Shown: positions 1-13,654, counted from the first letter of the stretch. The stretch: 64,000 nucleotides of DNA from Paenibacillus planticolens (GCF_013141725.1 NZ_WHNZ01000030.1:186001-250000); one strand, 5' to 3'. Notes: generated by a model not told the origin, from the sequence alone. Numbers and translations: made by a program.

Positions 1-986
1 GCGCCTGCATCCTGGTGCTGACCTTTGCCGGCTACAGCGATGGAAAGAACCATCCCTTTAGCGCCGCGGCCTTTCAGCACAACCGCTGGATACTTCATTG
101 TCAGCTTGGAACCGATGTTGCCATCGACCCACTCCATTGTAGCTCCTTCTTCTGCAACCGCACGTTTCGTAACGAGGTTGTAGATGTTCGGTGCCCAGTT
201 TTGGATCGTTGTGTAACGAGCACGGGAGTTTTTGAGACATACAATTTCAACAACCGCACTGTGAAGGGAGTTCGTGCTGTAGATAGGAGCTGTACAGCCC
301 TCTACATAGTGCACGAAGCTTTCTTCGTCCGTGATGATCAACGTACGCTCGAATTGACCCATGTTCTCGGAGTTGATACGGAAGTAAGCCTGCAATGGAA
401 CTTCACATTTAACGCCTTTTGGTACGTAGATGAAGGAACCGCCGGACCATACAGCACTGTTCAGCGCAGCGAATTTGTTATCGCTTGGCGGAATAATGGT
501 ACCGAAGTATTTTCTGAACAGCTCAGGGTGTTCACGAAGAGCCGTATCCGTATCTGTGAAGATAACGCCTTGATCTTCGAGTTCTTTTTGCATGCTGTGG
601 TAAACAACTTCGGATTCATACTGTGCGGATACACCTGCGAGGAATTTTTGCTCCGCCTCCGGGATACCCAATTTGTCAAACGTTTCTTTAATTTCTGTCG
701 GCACTTCTTCCCACGTTTTCCCTTGTTTCTCGGACGGTTTCACGTAGTACTGAATGTCGTTAAAATCAAGATCGTCCATGTTGCCGCCCCAACGCGGCAT
801 CGGCATTTTGAAGAACTGCTCCAGGGATTTCAGACGAAACTCCAACATCCACTCTGGCTCGCCTTTCATTCTGGAGATTTCTTCAACGATTTCACGAGTT
901 AAGCCTTTTCCCGATTGGAAAATCGATTTATGCTCATCTCGGAAACCATATTTATAATCTTCGAGATCTGGCATTTGTTTTGCCAT
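1..986 (-). CDS. sufB: SufB, Fe-S cluster assembly scaffold subunit (partial, C-terminus beyond window)
   Basis: The first 328 codons of SufB; the 3' end lies beyond the left edge. SufB forms the SufBCD scaffold on which Fe-S clusters are built in the cytoplasm with persulfide from SufS/SufU. The translation starts [15 protein letters not shown] and contains the family blocks [34 protein letters not shown] and [18 protein letters not shown] at 986 follows a strong AAGGAGG. It is the last gene of a sufC-D-S-U-B operon, the usual Firmicute order, 66 nt after sufU. The long plus-strand open frame over the same bases is only its antisense shadow. Confidence 0.97.
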   Translation of the reverse strand, partial: MAKQMPDLEDYKYGFRDEHKSIFQSGKGLTREIVEEISRMKGEPEWMLEFRLKSLEQFFKMPMPRWGGNMDDLDFNDIQYYVKPSEKQGKTWEEVPTEIKETFDKLGIPEAEQKFLAGVSAQYESEVVYHSMQKELEDQGVIFTDTDTALREHPELFRKYFGTIIPPSDNKFAALNSAVWSGGSFIYVPKGVKCEVPLQAYFRINSENMGQFERTLIITDEESFVHYVEGCTAPIYSTNSLHSAVVEIVCLKNSRARYTTIQNWAPNIYNLVTKRAVAEEGATMEWVDGNIGSKLTMKYPAVVLKGRGAKGMVLSIAVAGKGQHQDAG

Positions 987-1052
987 GGTTAATTCCTCCT
1001 TAGCGTTTTTGTAATACTACTTACTACCGTGTTCTATGCAATCGCGTATGCG

Positions 1053-3992
<2,940 letters not shown>

Positions 3993-4044
3993 GTTTTCCT
4001 CCATTTATAAGGATCTTTGATCGGAGATCAAAGTCTCTCCTCTC

Positions 4045-4881
4045 TTAGTACTTCGGCGCAGTCGTGTTCATTGGGACTTTGAATTCTTCCTCGTCCTGAC
4101 CAACAGTTTCATCCACAATGCCGAGTTCTTCTTTGATCCAGTCGTAACCTTCCGCTTCCAGACGCTCAGCCAGCTCCGGACCGCCGGATTTCACGATGCG
4201 ACCTTGCATCATAACATGTACAAAATCAGGTTTAACGTAGTTAAGCAGGCGTTGGTAGTGCGTGATGATCAAGAAGCCGCGCTCTTCACTGCGCATAGCG
4301 TTAACGCCTTCCGCAACGATACGCAAAGCATCGATATCCAAACCGGAGTCGATTTCGTCAAGAATAACGAATTTAGGCTCAAGCAAAAGCATTTGAAGGA
4401 TTTCGTTCCGTTTTTTCTCGCCGCCGGAGAAGCCTTCGTTCAAGTAACGATGCATAAATTCCGGATTCATTTCAAGCTGTTTCATTTTCGCTTCCATTTG
4501 GCGGATGAACTTGATCAGGGAGATCTCGTTGCCTTCGCCACGGCGTACGTTGATTGCGCTGCGCAAGAAGTCGGCGTTCGTTACGCCCGTGATTTCACTT
4601 GGGTACTGCATAGCCAGGAACAAGCCAGCGCGTGCTCTCTCGTCAACAGCCATTTCAAGAACATCTTCGCCTTCTAAAGTTACGGAACCTTCCGTCACTT
4701 CATATTTCGGGTGACCCATCAGCGCGGATGCCAGCGTACTTTTACCAGTACCGTTCGGTCCCATGATCGCATGAATTTCGCCGCCTTTGATCTCAAGGCT
4801 CAGACCTTTCAAAATTTCCTTTCCTTCGACGTTCGCTCTTAGACCGTCTATTGTAAAAGTTGGTGAGTTTGCCATTTTCAT
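4045..4881 (-). CDS. sufC: SufC, ABC-type ATPase of the SUF complex
   Basis: Soluble ABC ATPase that drives the SufBCD scaffold. Walker A is GPNGTGKST (about residue 42), the signature is FSGGEKKRNE, and Walker B leads into FVILDEIDSGLDIDALR, all diagnostic of SufC rather than a transporter ATPase. Two ATGs, at 4881 and 4875, share one GGAGG; the first has a 4-nt spacer and the second 10 nt, so the start is uncertain by two residues. At about 278 residues it is slightly longer than usual, with an acidic tail that includes DEEEF. It is the first gene of the operon, behind the Fur-like site at about 4925. Confidence 0.96.
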   Translation of the reverse strand: MKMANSPTFTIDGLRANVEGKEILKGLSLEIKGGEIHAIMGPNGTGKSTLASALMGHPKYEVTEGSVTLEGEDVLEMAVDERARAGLFLAMQYPSEITGVTNADFLRSAINVRRGEGNEISLIKFIRQMEAKMKQLEMNPEFMHRYLNEGFSGGEKKRNEILQMLLLEPKFVILDEIDSGLDIDALRIVAEGVNAMRSEERGFLIITHYQRLLNYVKPDFVHVMMQGRIVKSGGPELAERLEAEGYDWIKEELGIVDETVGQDEEEFKVPMNTTAPKY

Positions 4882-4924
4882 TAAGCCTCCATAATGTTTA
4901 AATGTACTGGAAAAACGATAATCA

Positions 4925-4981
4925 TAAGATGATTATCATTGATTCTCATTAGAATAATTCTATTATAACTTACTATGTCAA
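4925..4981 (-). promoter_or_regulatory. Promoter region of the suf operon with Fur-like box
   Basis: On the minus strand TTGACA lies at 4976-4981, with a possible -10 TATTCT at 4951-4956 and a long 19-nt spacer. Downstream, at about 4925-4943, is AATGATAATCATCTTAT, close to the Fur repeat consensus (GATAATGATAATCATTATC); a second half-like AATGAGAATC precedes it. The position fits a Fur-type repressor controlling sufC. The site is seen by eye only; the -10 choice is weak. Confidence 0.55.
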
Positions 4982-5037
4982 ATCAAGAAAGGGCCATTGC
5001 ATGAAAATGGTGGTCATTTTGTGAAACCCCTGCCTTT

Positions 5038-5610
5038 TTATTGCGACAAAGCATGCTTGATTTCAGCAATTTGCGCAGCGAATTCCTCATCGCTCATTAC
5101 AGGAATCAACGCTGATTCATGCGGTGTTTCAGCTCCCAGCTCGATCCATGACTTGCAGCCGATATAAGCCTTTTCAATGGGGATATGTAAAGGTTCTGCT
5201 AATTTATATACTCTTAAAAGCATAAGATGCAGCGGATTTTTACGTTTCCACTTCAGCCTTTCTTCCGTGAAATTTTCCGTCCAAATGTGAAAAGGATACA
5301 GCTTATTCAGCAGCTCGCCATCGCTGATTTCAATATCTTCGACCATCCGGGCGTAGGAACTGATCTTAACATGCTCATCCTGCGCGCTCCAACCAGCCAG
5401 AGTCTCATCCATTACCTCGCGGAAGTTTTCCTTCAGCAATTCCTTTCTCTGATGTTCATAGGTCGGATAAAGAAAAAAATCATTGGAAACGACTTGAAAA
5501 TCCCTCGTCTCTTCAACAATACCCCCTTTGCGCATAATAAAAATTTGCGTTCCGTCTTCCAGTGCTTTAACAGCCGATGCCCACTCTTTCAAGGCCTTTG
5601 GTTTATCCAC
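5038..5610 (-). CDS. DUF1802 family protein
   Basis: A 190-residue protein recognised as DUF1802 by its opening KALKEWASAVKALEDG, the RKGGI motif about 30 residues in, and the hallmark FFLYPTYEHQRKELLK. The biochemical role of the family is not established. No signal peptide or membrane segment is visible. The longest frame begins at a TTG (5634), but the GTG at 5610 has GAGGAG about 9 nt upstream and gives MDKPKALKEW, so it is preferred. It stands alone on the minus strand between suf and a small membrane-peptide gene. Confidence 0.7.
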   Translation of the reverse strand: MDKPKALKEWASAVKALEDGTQIFIMRKGGIVEETRDFQVVSNDFFLYPTYEHQRKELLKENFREVMDETLAGWSAQDEHVKISSYARMVEDIEISDGELLNKLYPFHIWTENFTEERLKWKRKNPLHLMLLRVYKLAEPLHIPIEKAYIGCKSWIELGAETPHESALIPVMSDEEFAAQIAEIKHALSQ

Positions 5611-5697
5611 ACCCGCCAACTCCTCGTTCCCCAATAGTCAATCTATTATAAGGAATTCCGAGGCGCAAAACAACATTCCATGTAAGAACGAAAAGAA

Positions 5698-5719
5698 GGG
5701 ATGGCTCTCAGGCCATCCC
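5698..5719 (-). terminator. Hairpin terminator after the small peptide gene
   Basis: Perfect 8-bp inverted repeat GGGATGGC / GCCATCCC with a 6-nt loop, followed on the minus strand by TTCTTTTCG. It lies just after the stop of the gene ending at 5729. Confidence 0.7.
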
Positions 5720-5728
5720 TAAGCGTAC

Positions 5729-5902
5729 TTATTTAACATCTTCGGCGTAATACGATTGATGTATACGGGCAAACTGTTCTTGATTTTGTTTCATCGGGTT
5801 CGGATCTTCATTCTTTTGAGGAGCATCCGCCTCAAAAGCCATGAATAACAAGAAGAAGCACGCGGCCATTACCAGCAGCACATTCAGGATTTTCATCATC
5901 AT
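5729..5902 (-). CDS. Small single-pass membrane or secreted peptide, unknown function
   Basis: A 57-residue product starting MMMKILNVLLVMAACFF, with a hydrophobic segment at residues 4-22 and then a hydrophilic tail rich in Asn, Gln and acidic residues. This is either an N-terminal membrane anchor with a short exposed tail or a cleaved signal peptide. GGAGG precedes a run of three ATG codons at 5902, 5899 and 5896. A longer upstream frame to 5947 lacks a binding site. I do not recognise the family. It is a single gene with its own terminator. Confidence 0.6.
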   Translation of the reverse strand: MMMKILNVLLVMAACFFLLFMAFEADAPQKNEDPNPMKQNQEQFARIHQSYYAEDVK

Positions 5903-5984
5903 CAGATCCTCCGAAACGATTTTGCTACCAGTATAGCGCAGTATCATTAGACTTATGTTTGTTCAGATTGAAGATTTTGTAAAC

Positions 5985-6443
5985 CTATCCGAGAAACGAT
6001 TGCAGCATCCAGCGGTGTTTCTCTAGCGACGTTTGGATAGCCAGCAGCATATCCGACGTCGTTTCGTCTTGGACTTCTTCACAGGCTTGCATGCCGGCTT
6101 TTAACTCTTGAATAAGAATCGTAAAATCCTCGATGACGGCTTCAACCATTTTGGTTGCCGTTTCGGTTCCCAACGCTTCTTTCAAAGAGGAAAGCTCGAT
6201 ATAGGCTTTCATCGTAGCTGCAGGCTTACCGCCAATCGAAAGCAGCCGTTCAGCAAGCTCATCGATATGCAGTGCCGCTTCATTGTAGAGTTCTTCAAAT
6301 TTAACGTGCAAAGTGAAGAACTGGCTGCCTTTTACATACCAATGGAAGTTATGAAGCTTGATAAACAGCAAGCCCCAGTTTGCAATCTGCTTATTTAATA
6401 CGGTTTGAATCGATTGAGCGGATGTTATCGTTGTCGTTGCCAT
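5985..6443 (-). CDS. Dps/MrgA family ferritin-like DNA-protection protein
   Basis: Dps proteins form 12-subunit shells that oxidise and store iron and protect DNA under oxidative or starvation stress. The 152-residue length is typical. The ferroxidase ligands are visible in KLHNFHWYVKG (His31 and His34 region) and in the downstream HIDELAERLLSIGG, which carries the conserved Asp and Glu between subunits. ATG at 6443 follows AGGAGG. No clear PerR or Fur box could be picked out upstream. Dps and the nearby Fur-like suf operon suggest a locally iron-themed region, which is only an inference. Confidence 0.92.
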   Translation of the reverse strand: MATTTITSAQSIQTVLNKQIANWGLLFIKLHNFHWYVKGSQFFTLHVKFEELYNEAALHIDELAERLLSIGGKPAATMKAYIELSSLKEALGTETATKMVEAVIEDFTILIQELKAGMQACEEVQDETTSDMLLAIQTSLEKHRWMLQSFLG

Positions 6444-6546
6444 GGATATGCCTCCTATATTGTTATTATCGGTGCAGCATGTACACGTTAATTTGAGTTA
6501 TAAAGGCTAATTTTATGTAATTTGTGCAACATTTCCGAAGAGAGTA

Positions 6547-6622
6547 TTTCAAGCGGCACCTTTTTGTCTTATACTAGGAAAAGATGATTAATACACAGTA
6601 AAATAGTTGGAATTAATTCCAA
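6547..6622 (+). promoter_or_regulatory. mtnKA promoter candidate and 16-bp perfect palindrome
   Basis: A possible -10 TATACT lies at 6570-6575, with a weak -35 TTTCAA at 6547-6552 (17-nt spacer). Between promoter and start codon is TTGGAATTAATTCCAA at 6607-6622, a perfect palindrome that could be a repressor operator. No SAM-I (S-box) core was found here, although mtnKA carries one in B. subtilis. Confidence 0.4.
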
Positions 6623-6643
6623 TGACTCATAGGAGGGAATGCC

Positions 6644-7870
6644 ATGTCTACCTATCATCCTTTAAGTGAAGCTCAAGCGATCGAATACGCTCGCCAAATT
6701 CCGGACTTGTTTCAACCGGGAGCGGAGCTGGCCAGCCACGAAATCGGCGACGGCAACTTAAATCTCGTTTTTCGCATTTCGGAAAAAGCTTCCGGAAAAA
6801 GCATTATCCTAAAGCAAGCTCTGCCTTATGCCAAAGTTGTCGGCGAATCCTGGCCGCTAACGCTGGATCGGGCACGCATTGAAAGCGAAGCTCTTTTGAT
6901 CCAGGAAGGCTTAGTTCCAGATCTAGTGCCGCATGTTTACGCTTATGACGCGAACCTCGCCCTTACGGTTATGGAGGATTTAAGCGATCATGTCATTATG
7001 CGCAAGGGGCTTATCGAGCGGAATCAATACCCGCTATTTGCCGAACATATCGGCCGGTTCCTAGCGAATACACTGTTCTTCACTTCGGATTTAGGCAAAA
7101 ACCAGCAGGAAAAGAAAATTCAACAAGGCCGTTTCATCAACCCCGAGCTGTGCAAAATTACAGAGGATTTGATTTTCGACGATCCGTACCGCGATGCCGA
7201 AACGAACAACATTGAAGCTCAGATCCGGGATGCGGCCGAACAGCTTTGGACAGACAGCGAGCTTCACTTTGAAGTAGCGATCCTTCGCCAGAAATTCCTG
7301 ACGAACGCGCAAGCGCTGCTTCATGGCGATTTGCATACGGGAAGTATTTTCATCAAACCGGATTCCACCAAAGTCATCGATCCGGAATTCGCCTACTATG
7401 GACCGATGGGCTTTGATATCGGCGCTGTGCTGGCGAATCTCATCCTTAACTTCGCCGGGCAAGAAGGTTGGAGCCTTGATCACGAAAGCCGTCAAGCGTA
7501 CCGCGCCTATTTATTGCAAACCGTGAAGGACGTATGGACGCACTTCGAGGCTAATTTCCGCGCTTTGTGGAATGAGCATGGTGTGGATCGTGTCTTCCAA
7601 ACGCCGGGCTATCAGGATTATTTCCTCAAAAATCTGCTTCAGGATACGGCTGGTTTCACCGGCGCCAAAATGGTGCGCCGCATCGTCGGACTTGCCCATG
7701 TCGCAGATATTGATAAAATTGAAGACAGCGCCGCCAGAGAGCGCGCTCAACGTTTGGCCTTAGCGATCGGCACTTCTTTTATCCGCACGAACCGCCAAGT
7801 GGCTTCGATCGATGAGCTTATTGCTATCGTCACCAAAGAATCAGCAGTAGAAAGAGGATTTGTTCTATGA
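6644..7870 (+). CDS. mtnK: S-methyl-5-thioribose kinase
   Basis: Phosphorylates 5-methylthioribose to the 1-phosphate in the methionine salvage pathway. The 408-residue protein has the APH-like kinase fold: a nucleotide-binding loop [10 protein letters not shown] near residue 36, the catalytic loop [12 protein letters not shown] at 226-236 and the metal-binding [15 protein letters not shown] at 246-260, all characteristic of MtnK. ATG at 6644 follows AGGAGGGAATGCC. It overlaps mtnA by ATGA, so the two enzymes of consecutive steps are translated together. Confidence 0.96.
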   Translation: MSTYHPLSEAQAIEYARQIPDLFQPGAELASHEIGDGNLNLVFRISEKASGKSIILKQALPYAKVVGESWPLTLDRARIESEALLIQEGLVPDLVPHVYAYDANLALTVMEDLSDHVIMRKGLIERNQYPLFAEHIGRFLANTLFFTSDLGKNQQEKKIQQGRFINPELCKITEDLIFDDPYRDAETNNIEAQIRDAAEQLWTDSELHFEVAILRQKFLTNAQALLHGDLHTGSIFIKPDSTKVIDPEFAYYGPMGFDIGAVLANLILNFAGQEGWSLDHESRQAYRAYLLQTVKDVWTHFEANFRALWNEHGVDRVFQTPGYQDYFLKNLLQDTAGFTGAKMVRRIVGLAHVADIDKIEDSAARERAQRLALAIGTSFIRTNRQVASIDELIAIVTKESAVERGFVL

Positions 7871-8949
7871 CTAACACAAACTTAGACGTACAGAACTTAG
7901 AGGAGCAAGGTGCATTGCAATCCTTGCGTTGGAATGGGCAGCAGCTTGATCTGTTAGATCAACGCTTATTGCCGGAAGAAATTGTTTATTTGCCGCTGGA
8001 AACGCCGATCGAGGTGTGGGAAGCGATTCGTCACTTGAAAGTTCGCGGCGCTCCGGCCATCGGAATCGCCGCCGCGTATGGCGTTTACCTCGGCATCCGC
8101 AGCACGGATGCTGCCGTAGATGGGCTTCTGGAGGAAGTCCAGAAGCAAGCGGACTACCTGGCGACGTCGCGTCCGACAGCCGTGAACTTGTTCTGGGCGC
8201 TCGACCGGATGAGAGCGCAGGCAGGCAGCTTGGCAGCGGCCGGCGTTAGCCCGGATGCCTTCAAGGCAGCGCTCCTCGAGGAAGCGCAGAAGATTCAAGC
8301 GGAGGACGAGGAGACGAACCGCCTGATCGGCGAACATGCGTTGACGCTGTTCGAGGATGGCTTTGGCGTGTTGACGCACTGCAACGCCGGCGGTTTAGCG
8401 ACAGCCAAGTACGGCACGGCGCTAGCGCCGTTCTACTTGGCTAAAGAAAAAGGCGTGAACCTGAAAGTGTTCGCGGATGAGACCCGGCCCGTGCTGCAAG
8501 GCGCGCGGCTCACGGCCTTTGAACTGCAGCAAGCCGGCGTCGACGTGACGCTGATCTGCGACAACATGGCCGGTGCGGTCATGTCCAAGGGCTGGATCCA
8601 GGCGGTCATCGTCGGGACCGACCGCGTCGCGGCAAACGGCGACGTGGCTAACAAAATCGGCACTTACAGCGTGGCAGTTTTGGCGAAGGCACACAGCATT
8701 CCGTTCTATGTGGCGAGCCCGATTTCCACGATCGATTTGAACACGCCTACGGGCGGGGATATCCCGATTGAAGAGCGCCATGAGGATGAAATCACTCAAG
8801 GCTTCGGCAAGCGTACGGCTCCGCAAGGCGTCAAAGTGTTCAACCCTGCTTTCGACGTCACACCGAACGAATATGTGACCGCGATTATTACGGAAAAAGG
8901 CATTGTTCGCGCTCCTTATGCAGAGAACTTACGTAAGCTTTTCGAATAG
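7867..8949 (+). CDS. mtnA: S-methyl-5-thioribose-1-phosphate isomerase
   Basis: Converts methylthioribose-1-phosphate to methylthioribulose-1-phosphate, the step after MtnK. Family marks are [15 protein letters not shown] near residue 60, the catalytic Cys172 in [17 protein letters not shown], Asp252 in [19 protein letters not shown], and [14 protein letters not shown]. At 360 residues it has the usual MtnA length and shows these active-site blocks rather than those of an eIF2B subunit. The coding region is noticeably more GC-rich than its neighbours. Later salvage genes (mtnB, C, D, W, X) are not in the window. Confidence 0.96.
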   Translation: MTNTNLDVQNLEEQGALQSLRWNGQQLDLLDQRLLPEEIVYLPLETPIEVWEAIRHLKVRGAPAIGIAAAYGVYLGIRSTDAAVDGLLEEVQKQADYLATSRPTAVNLFWALDRMRAQAGSLAAAGVSPDAFKAALLEEAQKIQAEDEETNRLIGEHALTLFEDGFGVLTHCNAGGLATAKYGTALAPFYLAKEKGVNLKVFADETRPVLQGARLTAFELQQAGVDVTLICDNMAGAVMSKGWIQAVIVGTDRVAANGDVANKIGTYSVAVLAKAHSIPFYVASPISTIDLNTPTGGDIPIEERHEDEITQGFGKRTAPQGVKVFNPAFDVTPNEYVTAIITEKGIVRAPYAENLRKLFE

Positions 8950-8960
8950 ATAGCAATGAA

Positions 8961-9012
8961 AAAAGGCTGTCCCTAATGCAGATGCAGCATCTGCGCGGGA
9001 ACAGCCTTTTTT
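8961..9012. terminator. Bidirectional terminator between mtnA and the AraC gene
   Basis: Stem AAAAGGCTGTCCC / GGGAACAGCCTTTT with T-runs on both strands, ending mtnA (plus) and the AraC-family gene (minus). The loop contains a second small palindrome, GATGCAGCATC. Confidence 0.85.
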
Positions 9013-9014
9013 CT

Positions 9015-9971
9015 TTATCCATGCATGCGGTCACGGTCACGGTAACGGTTCGGCGTGACGCCGTGCGCTTTTTTGAATACGTAATGCAAATAATTGCTGG
9101 ACGCAAAGCCGCTCTTTTCAGCGATTTTCTCCAATGTCATGGTCGTTTGCAGCAGTTCCGCACACACATGTTTCAAACGGACCTGCTCCAAATATTCAGA
9201 GAAGGAAATGTTCGCCTGCTCCTTGAAAATGCGCTGAAGCTGTCTCGAAGAAATCTGCAGCCGTTCGGCAACCCCTTCAAGCGTTAAGGGACGCCCGAAG
9301 TTGTCCTCGATGAACTGCACCGCGAGCTGGTACCGATAGCTTTTCATATCGCGCGCCGGCAAGTTAAGACCATGATGATCCGCTTTGTACGCGCCAATCG
9401 TTCTAAGCAGCATTTGGATAATCGATTGTTTAATGATCGTATACTGGCCAAGCTGATTGTCCCGCCAAGCTTCATAGGCGACCAAAAAGCATTTCATCGC
9501 TTCCTGGCGGTCGAATGCAGGGATATGCGGAAGCTCGCTTAGCTGCTTCACACAAGCCTCCGCCTCAGCGATCTCCCAAGCCTCTCCCCAGGACTGAGCC
9601 TCGCGCCCGGCATCTCCGGTCGGCTCAGCCTCGTCCAGCTTCACAAAATCAACATGAAGACAAAGCTCATCCATCTTCTCGTGCTCATCCGCTTCTTGAC
9701 GGTGCGAGACCCCGGGTCCTGTAAGGTACAGCATTCCTTCCTGCAGCGGGTGCGTAACCCCCTCCAGGATAACTTTGCCTTTGCCGCTGGGAATATAATG
9801 AAACTCGAACTCGGAATGATGATGAAAATCAATAACCGTTCCGGCCGGAAAGGAGGTCAAATGACAGCGAAGTACACGGATTCCGTAAGAACCCCACCGA
9901 AATCTTAAATCCAAGCGATCGAGTGCCGTTGGATTTTCCAGCATTGGTTCAAAGTAAAAGGGCTGACTCAT
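9015..9971 (-). CDS. AraC-family regulator with N-terminal cupin sensor
   Basis: A 318-residue regulator. The N-terminal half is a cupin (IDFHHHSEFEFHYIPSGKG, about residues 45-65) that would bind a small ligand, perhaps a sugar. The C-terminal 100 residues carry two helix-turn-helices (TLEGVAERLQISSRQLQRIFKEQ and TLEKIAEKSGFASSNYLHYVFKK, each longer than quoted motifs). The longest frame starts at a GTG, but AGGAGG sits 6 nt before ATG at 9971. It follows the oxidoreductase gene by 29 nt, so the two are probably co-transcribed and functionally linked. Confidence 0.9.
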   Translation of the reverse strand: MSQPFYFEPMLENPTALDRLDLRFRWGSYGIRVLRCHLTSFPAGTVIDFHHHSEFEFHYIPSGKGKVILEGVTHPLQEGMLYLTGPGVSHRQEADEHEKMDELCLHVDFVKLDEAEPTGDAGREAQSWGEAWEIAEAEACVKQLSELPHIPAFDRQEAMKCFLVAYEAWRDNQLGQYTIIKQSIIQMLLRTIGAYKADHHGLNLPARDMKSYRYQLAVQFIEDNFGRPLTLEGVAERLQISSRQLQRIFKEQANISFSEYLEQVRLKHVCAELLQTTMTLEKIAEKSGFASSNYLHYVFKKAHGVTPNRYRDRDRMHG

Positions 9972-10000
9972 GCTGAACCTCCTTTCATCCTTCACAGCTC

Positions 10001-11020
10001 TTACTGAGCCAAGGAATCAATTCGTATTTGCTGTTTGGCTTGAACGGAGCGGTTGGAAGCCTCCATCAGCTTCGTTAAGTCCACAGCCAGCTGAATATTT
10101 TCAGTGGCTTTAGTCCCGTTTTGAATATGGGATACCCATTGATCAAAAGCAGACGGTCTTTCTTTCGGGCCGTTCTCGTAAGCCACCCAGCCCGCGCTTG
10201 CTTCCGCCAGCTTTTTCGTACGGAGCAGCACTCTGCCGTCGTGATCGGAGTACAACACGCTGCCTTCGGTACCATGAACTTCAATCACGAATGGCGAATG
10301 GGCGTTCACAAACCCAGCCTCAACGATGCCCAGGGCGCCGTTTGCGTATTGAAGCGTTGCTACGGCATTATCTTCAACTTCTCTGCCTGTCACGTAACCA
10401 TAAGCAGCGCTTACAGACTCAGGCAGACCAAGGAATAGACGCGTCAGATACATCGGATGACAACCAAGATCGATTAATGCGCCGCCGCCGCATTGTTCGG
10501 CATTGTAGAAATGCTCAGGCAGCCACCCTTTCGGATTCGCTTCCGTGGAAATGCCCCCGTTATGAGACAAACGGGCACGAACGAGCGTAATCGGTCCCAG
10601 CAGTTCCTTCTCGATAATTTCTTGAATCGCCAATGTATACGATGGATTCAAACGCGGCAACGAAACCGTCAAGGTTACGCCTGCTTCATTTACCGCATCC
10701 AAAATCTCATTCACTTCATGCAAAGTCGGAGCAATTACTTTCTCGGTAAAAATATGTTTCCCTGCCTTAGCAGCTGCAACCATGACATCGCGATGCAGGT
10801 TGGTCGGCGTGTCGACAACGACGCCGTCAATGTCCTTATTTGCCAGCAGCTCTGCCAAATCCGCGTAAAAAGCTACACCGCGCTGCGCCGCTTCCGCTTG
10901 TCCGCGTTCAGGAATTTCGTCCCAGACGGCCACAATCTCGGTATCTTTGTGCTCGGTAACCTGTTTCGCATAATCTCTTGCATGCACGTGCCAAAAACTT
11001 AACATCGCTACTTTTATCAT
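10001..11020 (-). CDS. Gfo/Idh/MocA family NAD(P)-dependent oxidoreductase
   Basis: A 339-residue dehydrogenase of the family acting on sugars, inositols and related polyols. The N-terminal Rossmann half starts MIKVAMLSFWHVHARDYA and carries the conserved EKVIAPTLHE stretch at about residue 92. The C-terminal half has GGGALIDLGCHPMYL, the usual catalytic region with Asp and His. GGAGG lies 5 nt before ATG at 11020; a TTG four codons upstream is rejected. The substrate cannot be told. Its downstream neighbour is the cupin AraC regulator, suggesting an inducible catabolic pair. Confidence 0.88.
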   Translation of the reverse strand: MIKVAMLSFWHVHARDYAKQVTEHKDTEIVAVWDEIPERGQAEAAQRGVAFYADLAELLANKDIDGVVVDTPTNLHRDVMVAAAKAGKHIFTEKVIAPTLHEVNEILDAVNEAGVTLTVSLPRLNPSYTLAIQEIIEKELLGPITLVRARLSHNGGISTEANPKGWLPEHFYNAEQCGGGALIDLGCHPMYLTRLFLGLPESVSAAYGYVTGREVEDNAVATLQYANGALGIVEAGFVNAHSPFVIEVHGTEGSVLYSDHDGRVLLRTKKLAEASAGWVAYENGPKERPSAFDQWVSHIQNGTKATENIQLAVDLTKLMEASNRSVQAKQQIRIDSLAQ

Positions 11021-11123
11021 GTTAACCTCCAAATAAGTGACTTAGATTCATAATAACATGCCTTAGCAGCTTGATAAATTTCGAATTAGCGACAGAGGAG
11101 GGTGCAGAATTGCGACATCACCA

Positions 11124-11987
11124 TCACTTGCTTGCAGGTACGGCATTATAGAATTCTTCCATGGTCATCTTTTTGGCGACGATATCCTTAGCCGTATCTA
11201 CGCCCACATAACGAATATGCCATGGCTCATATTGATAGCCGGTAATAGCCGCTTTTCCTTGCGGATAACGGATAATAAATCCGTACTCAGGCGCGTGCTT
11301 CTCCAGCCAGATCGCTTCCTTCGTCCCTCCAAAACAATCCTCCGCCGCGCACTTCCCGTCGCTGCCCGTCACATCGATCGCCAGTCCCGTTTCATGCTCG
11401 CTCGTTCCCGGTACTGCGCTGTAGGTTTTGGCTTTTTCCTCGCCATCTTTCTGCACGTAGCGCTGGAAAACCGATTTCTGCGTGGCGTATGAACGATAAG
11501 CGGAGACTCCGGCCAGATTAATGCCATCTTTTTTCGCCCCGGCAAAAAGCTTCTCGATCGCTGTCGCCGCAACGCTTCGCATCTTCCGTTTCTCTACTTT
11601 CTCCGTAAATGTAAATGTAATATCCGGATAGACCAAATCGGTTGGCTCGTAGCTCGATGGCAGCGAGAATTGCTTATTCACGAGAACCGTCACACTTTCC
11701 GGTTTTGCGATGACTTGCACGGCGTCGCTTTTGGAAGGCGTGCCGGAGGGCTTCGGCGATGAGGCTGGGCTTTGAGTCGGCTTCGAGCTTGTTTGTGGAG
11801 AAGCCGTTGCTGTTGCTGACGGCATTGGGGTCGGACTTGCCGTGCCAAGCGAAGGCGTCGATGTTGCCGTTGCTGCTGTGCTTGACGACGGGCTTGCGGT
11901 GGATTTCACTTCCTCTTTGCTGCTGCAGCCTGATACTATGGATATCGCTACCAGCAGGGTTAGCGAGTATTTCATCTTTTTGTTCAT
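11124..11987 (-). CDS. M15-family D-alanyl-D-alanine carboxypeptidase lipoprotein (VanY-like)
   Basis: Zinc peptidase that trims D-Ala from peptidoglycan stem peptides outside the membrane. A lipoprotein signal peptide ends at SIVSGC near residue 21. A Ser/Thr/Pro/Ala-rich linker of about 70 residues follows, as in wall-spanning lipoproteins. The catalytic domain shows SAYRSYATQ, the zinc motif GTSEHETGLAIDVTG (SxHxxGxxxD) and EPWHIRYVG with the third zinc ligand. The binding site AGGAGG is 13 nt from ATG, longer than usual. It is a single gene; no van-type regulators or ligases accompany it, so housekeeping wall remodelling is likelier than glycopeptide resistance. Confidence 0.9.
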   Translation of the reverse strand: MNKKMKYSLTLLVAISIVSGCSSKEEVKSTASPSSSTAATATSTPSLGTASPTPMPSATATASPQTSSKPTQSPASSPKPSGTPSKSDAVQVIAKPESVTVLVNKQFSLPSSYEPTDLVYPDITFTFTEKVEKRKMRSVAATAIEKLFAGAKKDGINLAGVSAYRSYATQKSVFQRYVQKDGEEKAKTYSAVPGTSEHETGLAIDVTGSDGKCAAEDCFGGTKEAIWLEKHAPEYGFIIRYPQGKAAITGYQYEPWHIRYVGVDTAKDIVAKKMTMEEFYNAVPASK

Positions 11988-12083
11988 AATCGAATTAATG
12001 CCTCCTCAAAGTAAAAAACAGTCACATGGAATAGACTTCACGATCAAAATAAAAGTTGCATGAAGTCAATTTTCAACATAAAA

Positions 12084-12120
12084 AGACTGCCATTTAGGTT
12101 TTGCGCCCAAATCGCAGCCT
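12084..12120 (-). terminator. Terminator of the O-acetylhomoserine sulfhydrylase gene
   Basis: Fifteen-base imperfect stem (three mismatches) of AGGCTGCGATTTGGG with CCTAAATGGCAGTCT on the minus strand, followed by TTTTTAT, 60 nt after the stop codon. Confidence 0.75.
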
Positions 12121-12181
12121 TCTCATATTTTATGCGGAAAAAGTTGTGGTTACAAGTTTTGATCTGTTTCCAGGGTCCCGC

Positions 12182-13540
<1,359 letters not shown>

Positions 13541-13553
13541 TTAGTATGTATTC

Positions 13554-13583
13554 ATTCTAATGGAAATATCTAGCTATAGTCAA
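13554..13583 (-). promoter_or_regulatory. Sigma-A promoter of the O-acetylhomoserine sulfhydrylase gene
   Basis: TTGACT at 13578-13583 and TAGAAT at 13554-13559 on the minus strand with an 18-nt spacer, about 75 nt before the start codon. CCAGTAGGAATTATCG just downstream could be part of an operator for a sulfur regulator, but this is a guess. Confidence 0.6.
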
Positions 13584-13654
13584 TATACCACATAGGGATA
13601 TTTTTCTATAGTATTCTATCTATCGTTATCTCTAGTAAATGTATTTGGGATAAA

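Noticed and set aside
15..902. 295-codon plus-strand open frame
   Set aside because: It is the antisense of sufB, has no binding site, and its translation has no family resemblance.
7966..8826. Minus-strand open frames over mtnA
   Set aside because: Shadows caused by the GC-rich codon pattern of mtnA.
11124..11987. Vancomycin-resistance VanY
   Set aside because: The catalytic motifs fit the family, but no vanRS, vanHAX or vanZ genes are near, so a wall-maintenance carboxypeptidase is the safer call.
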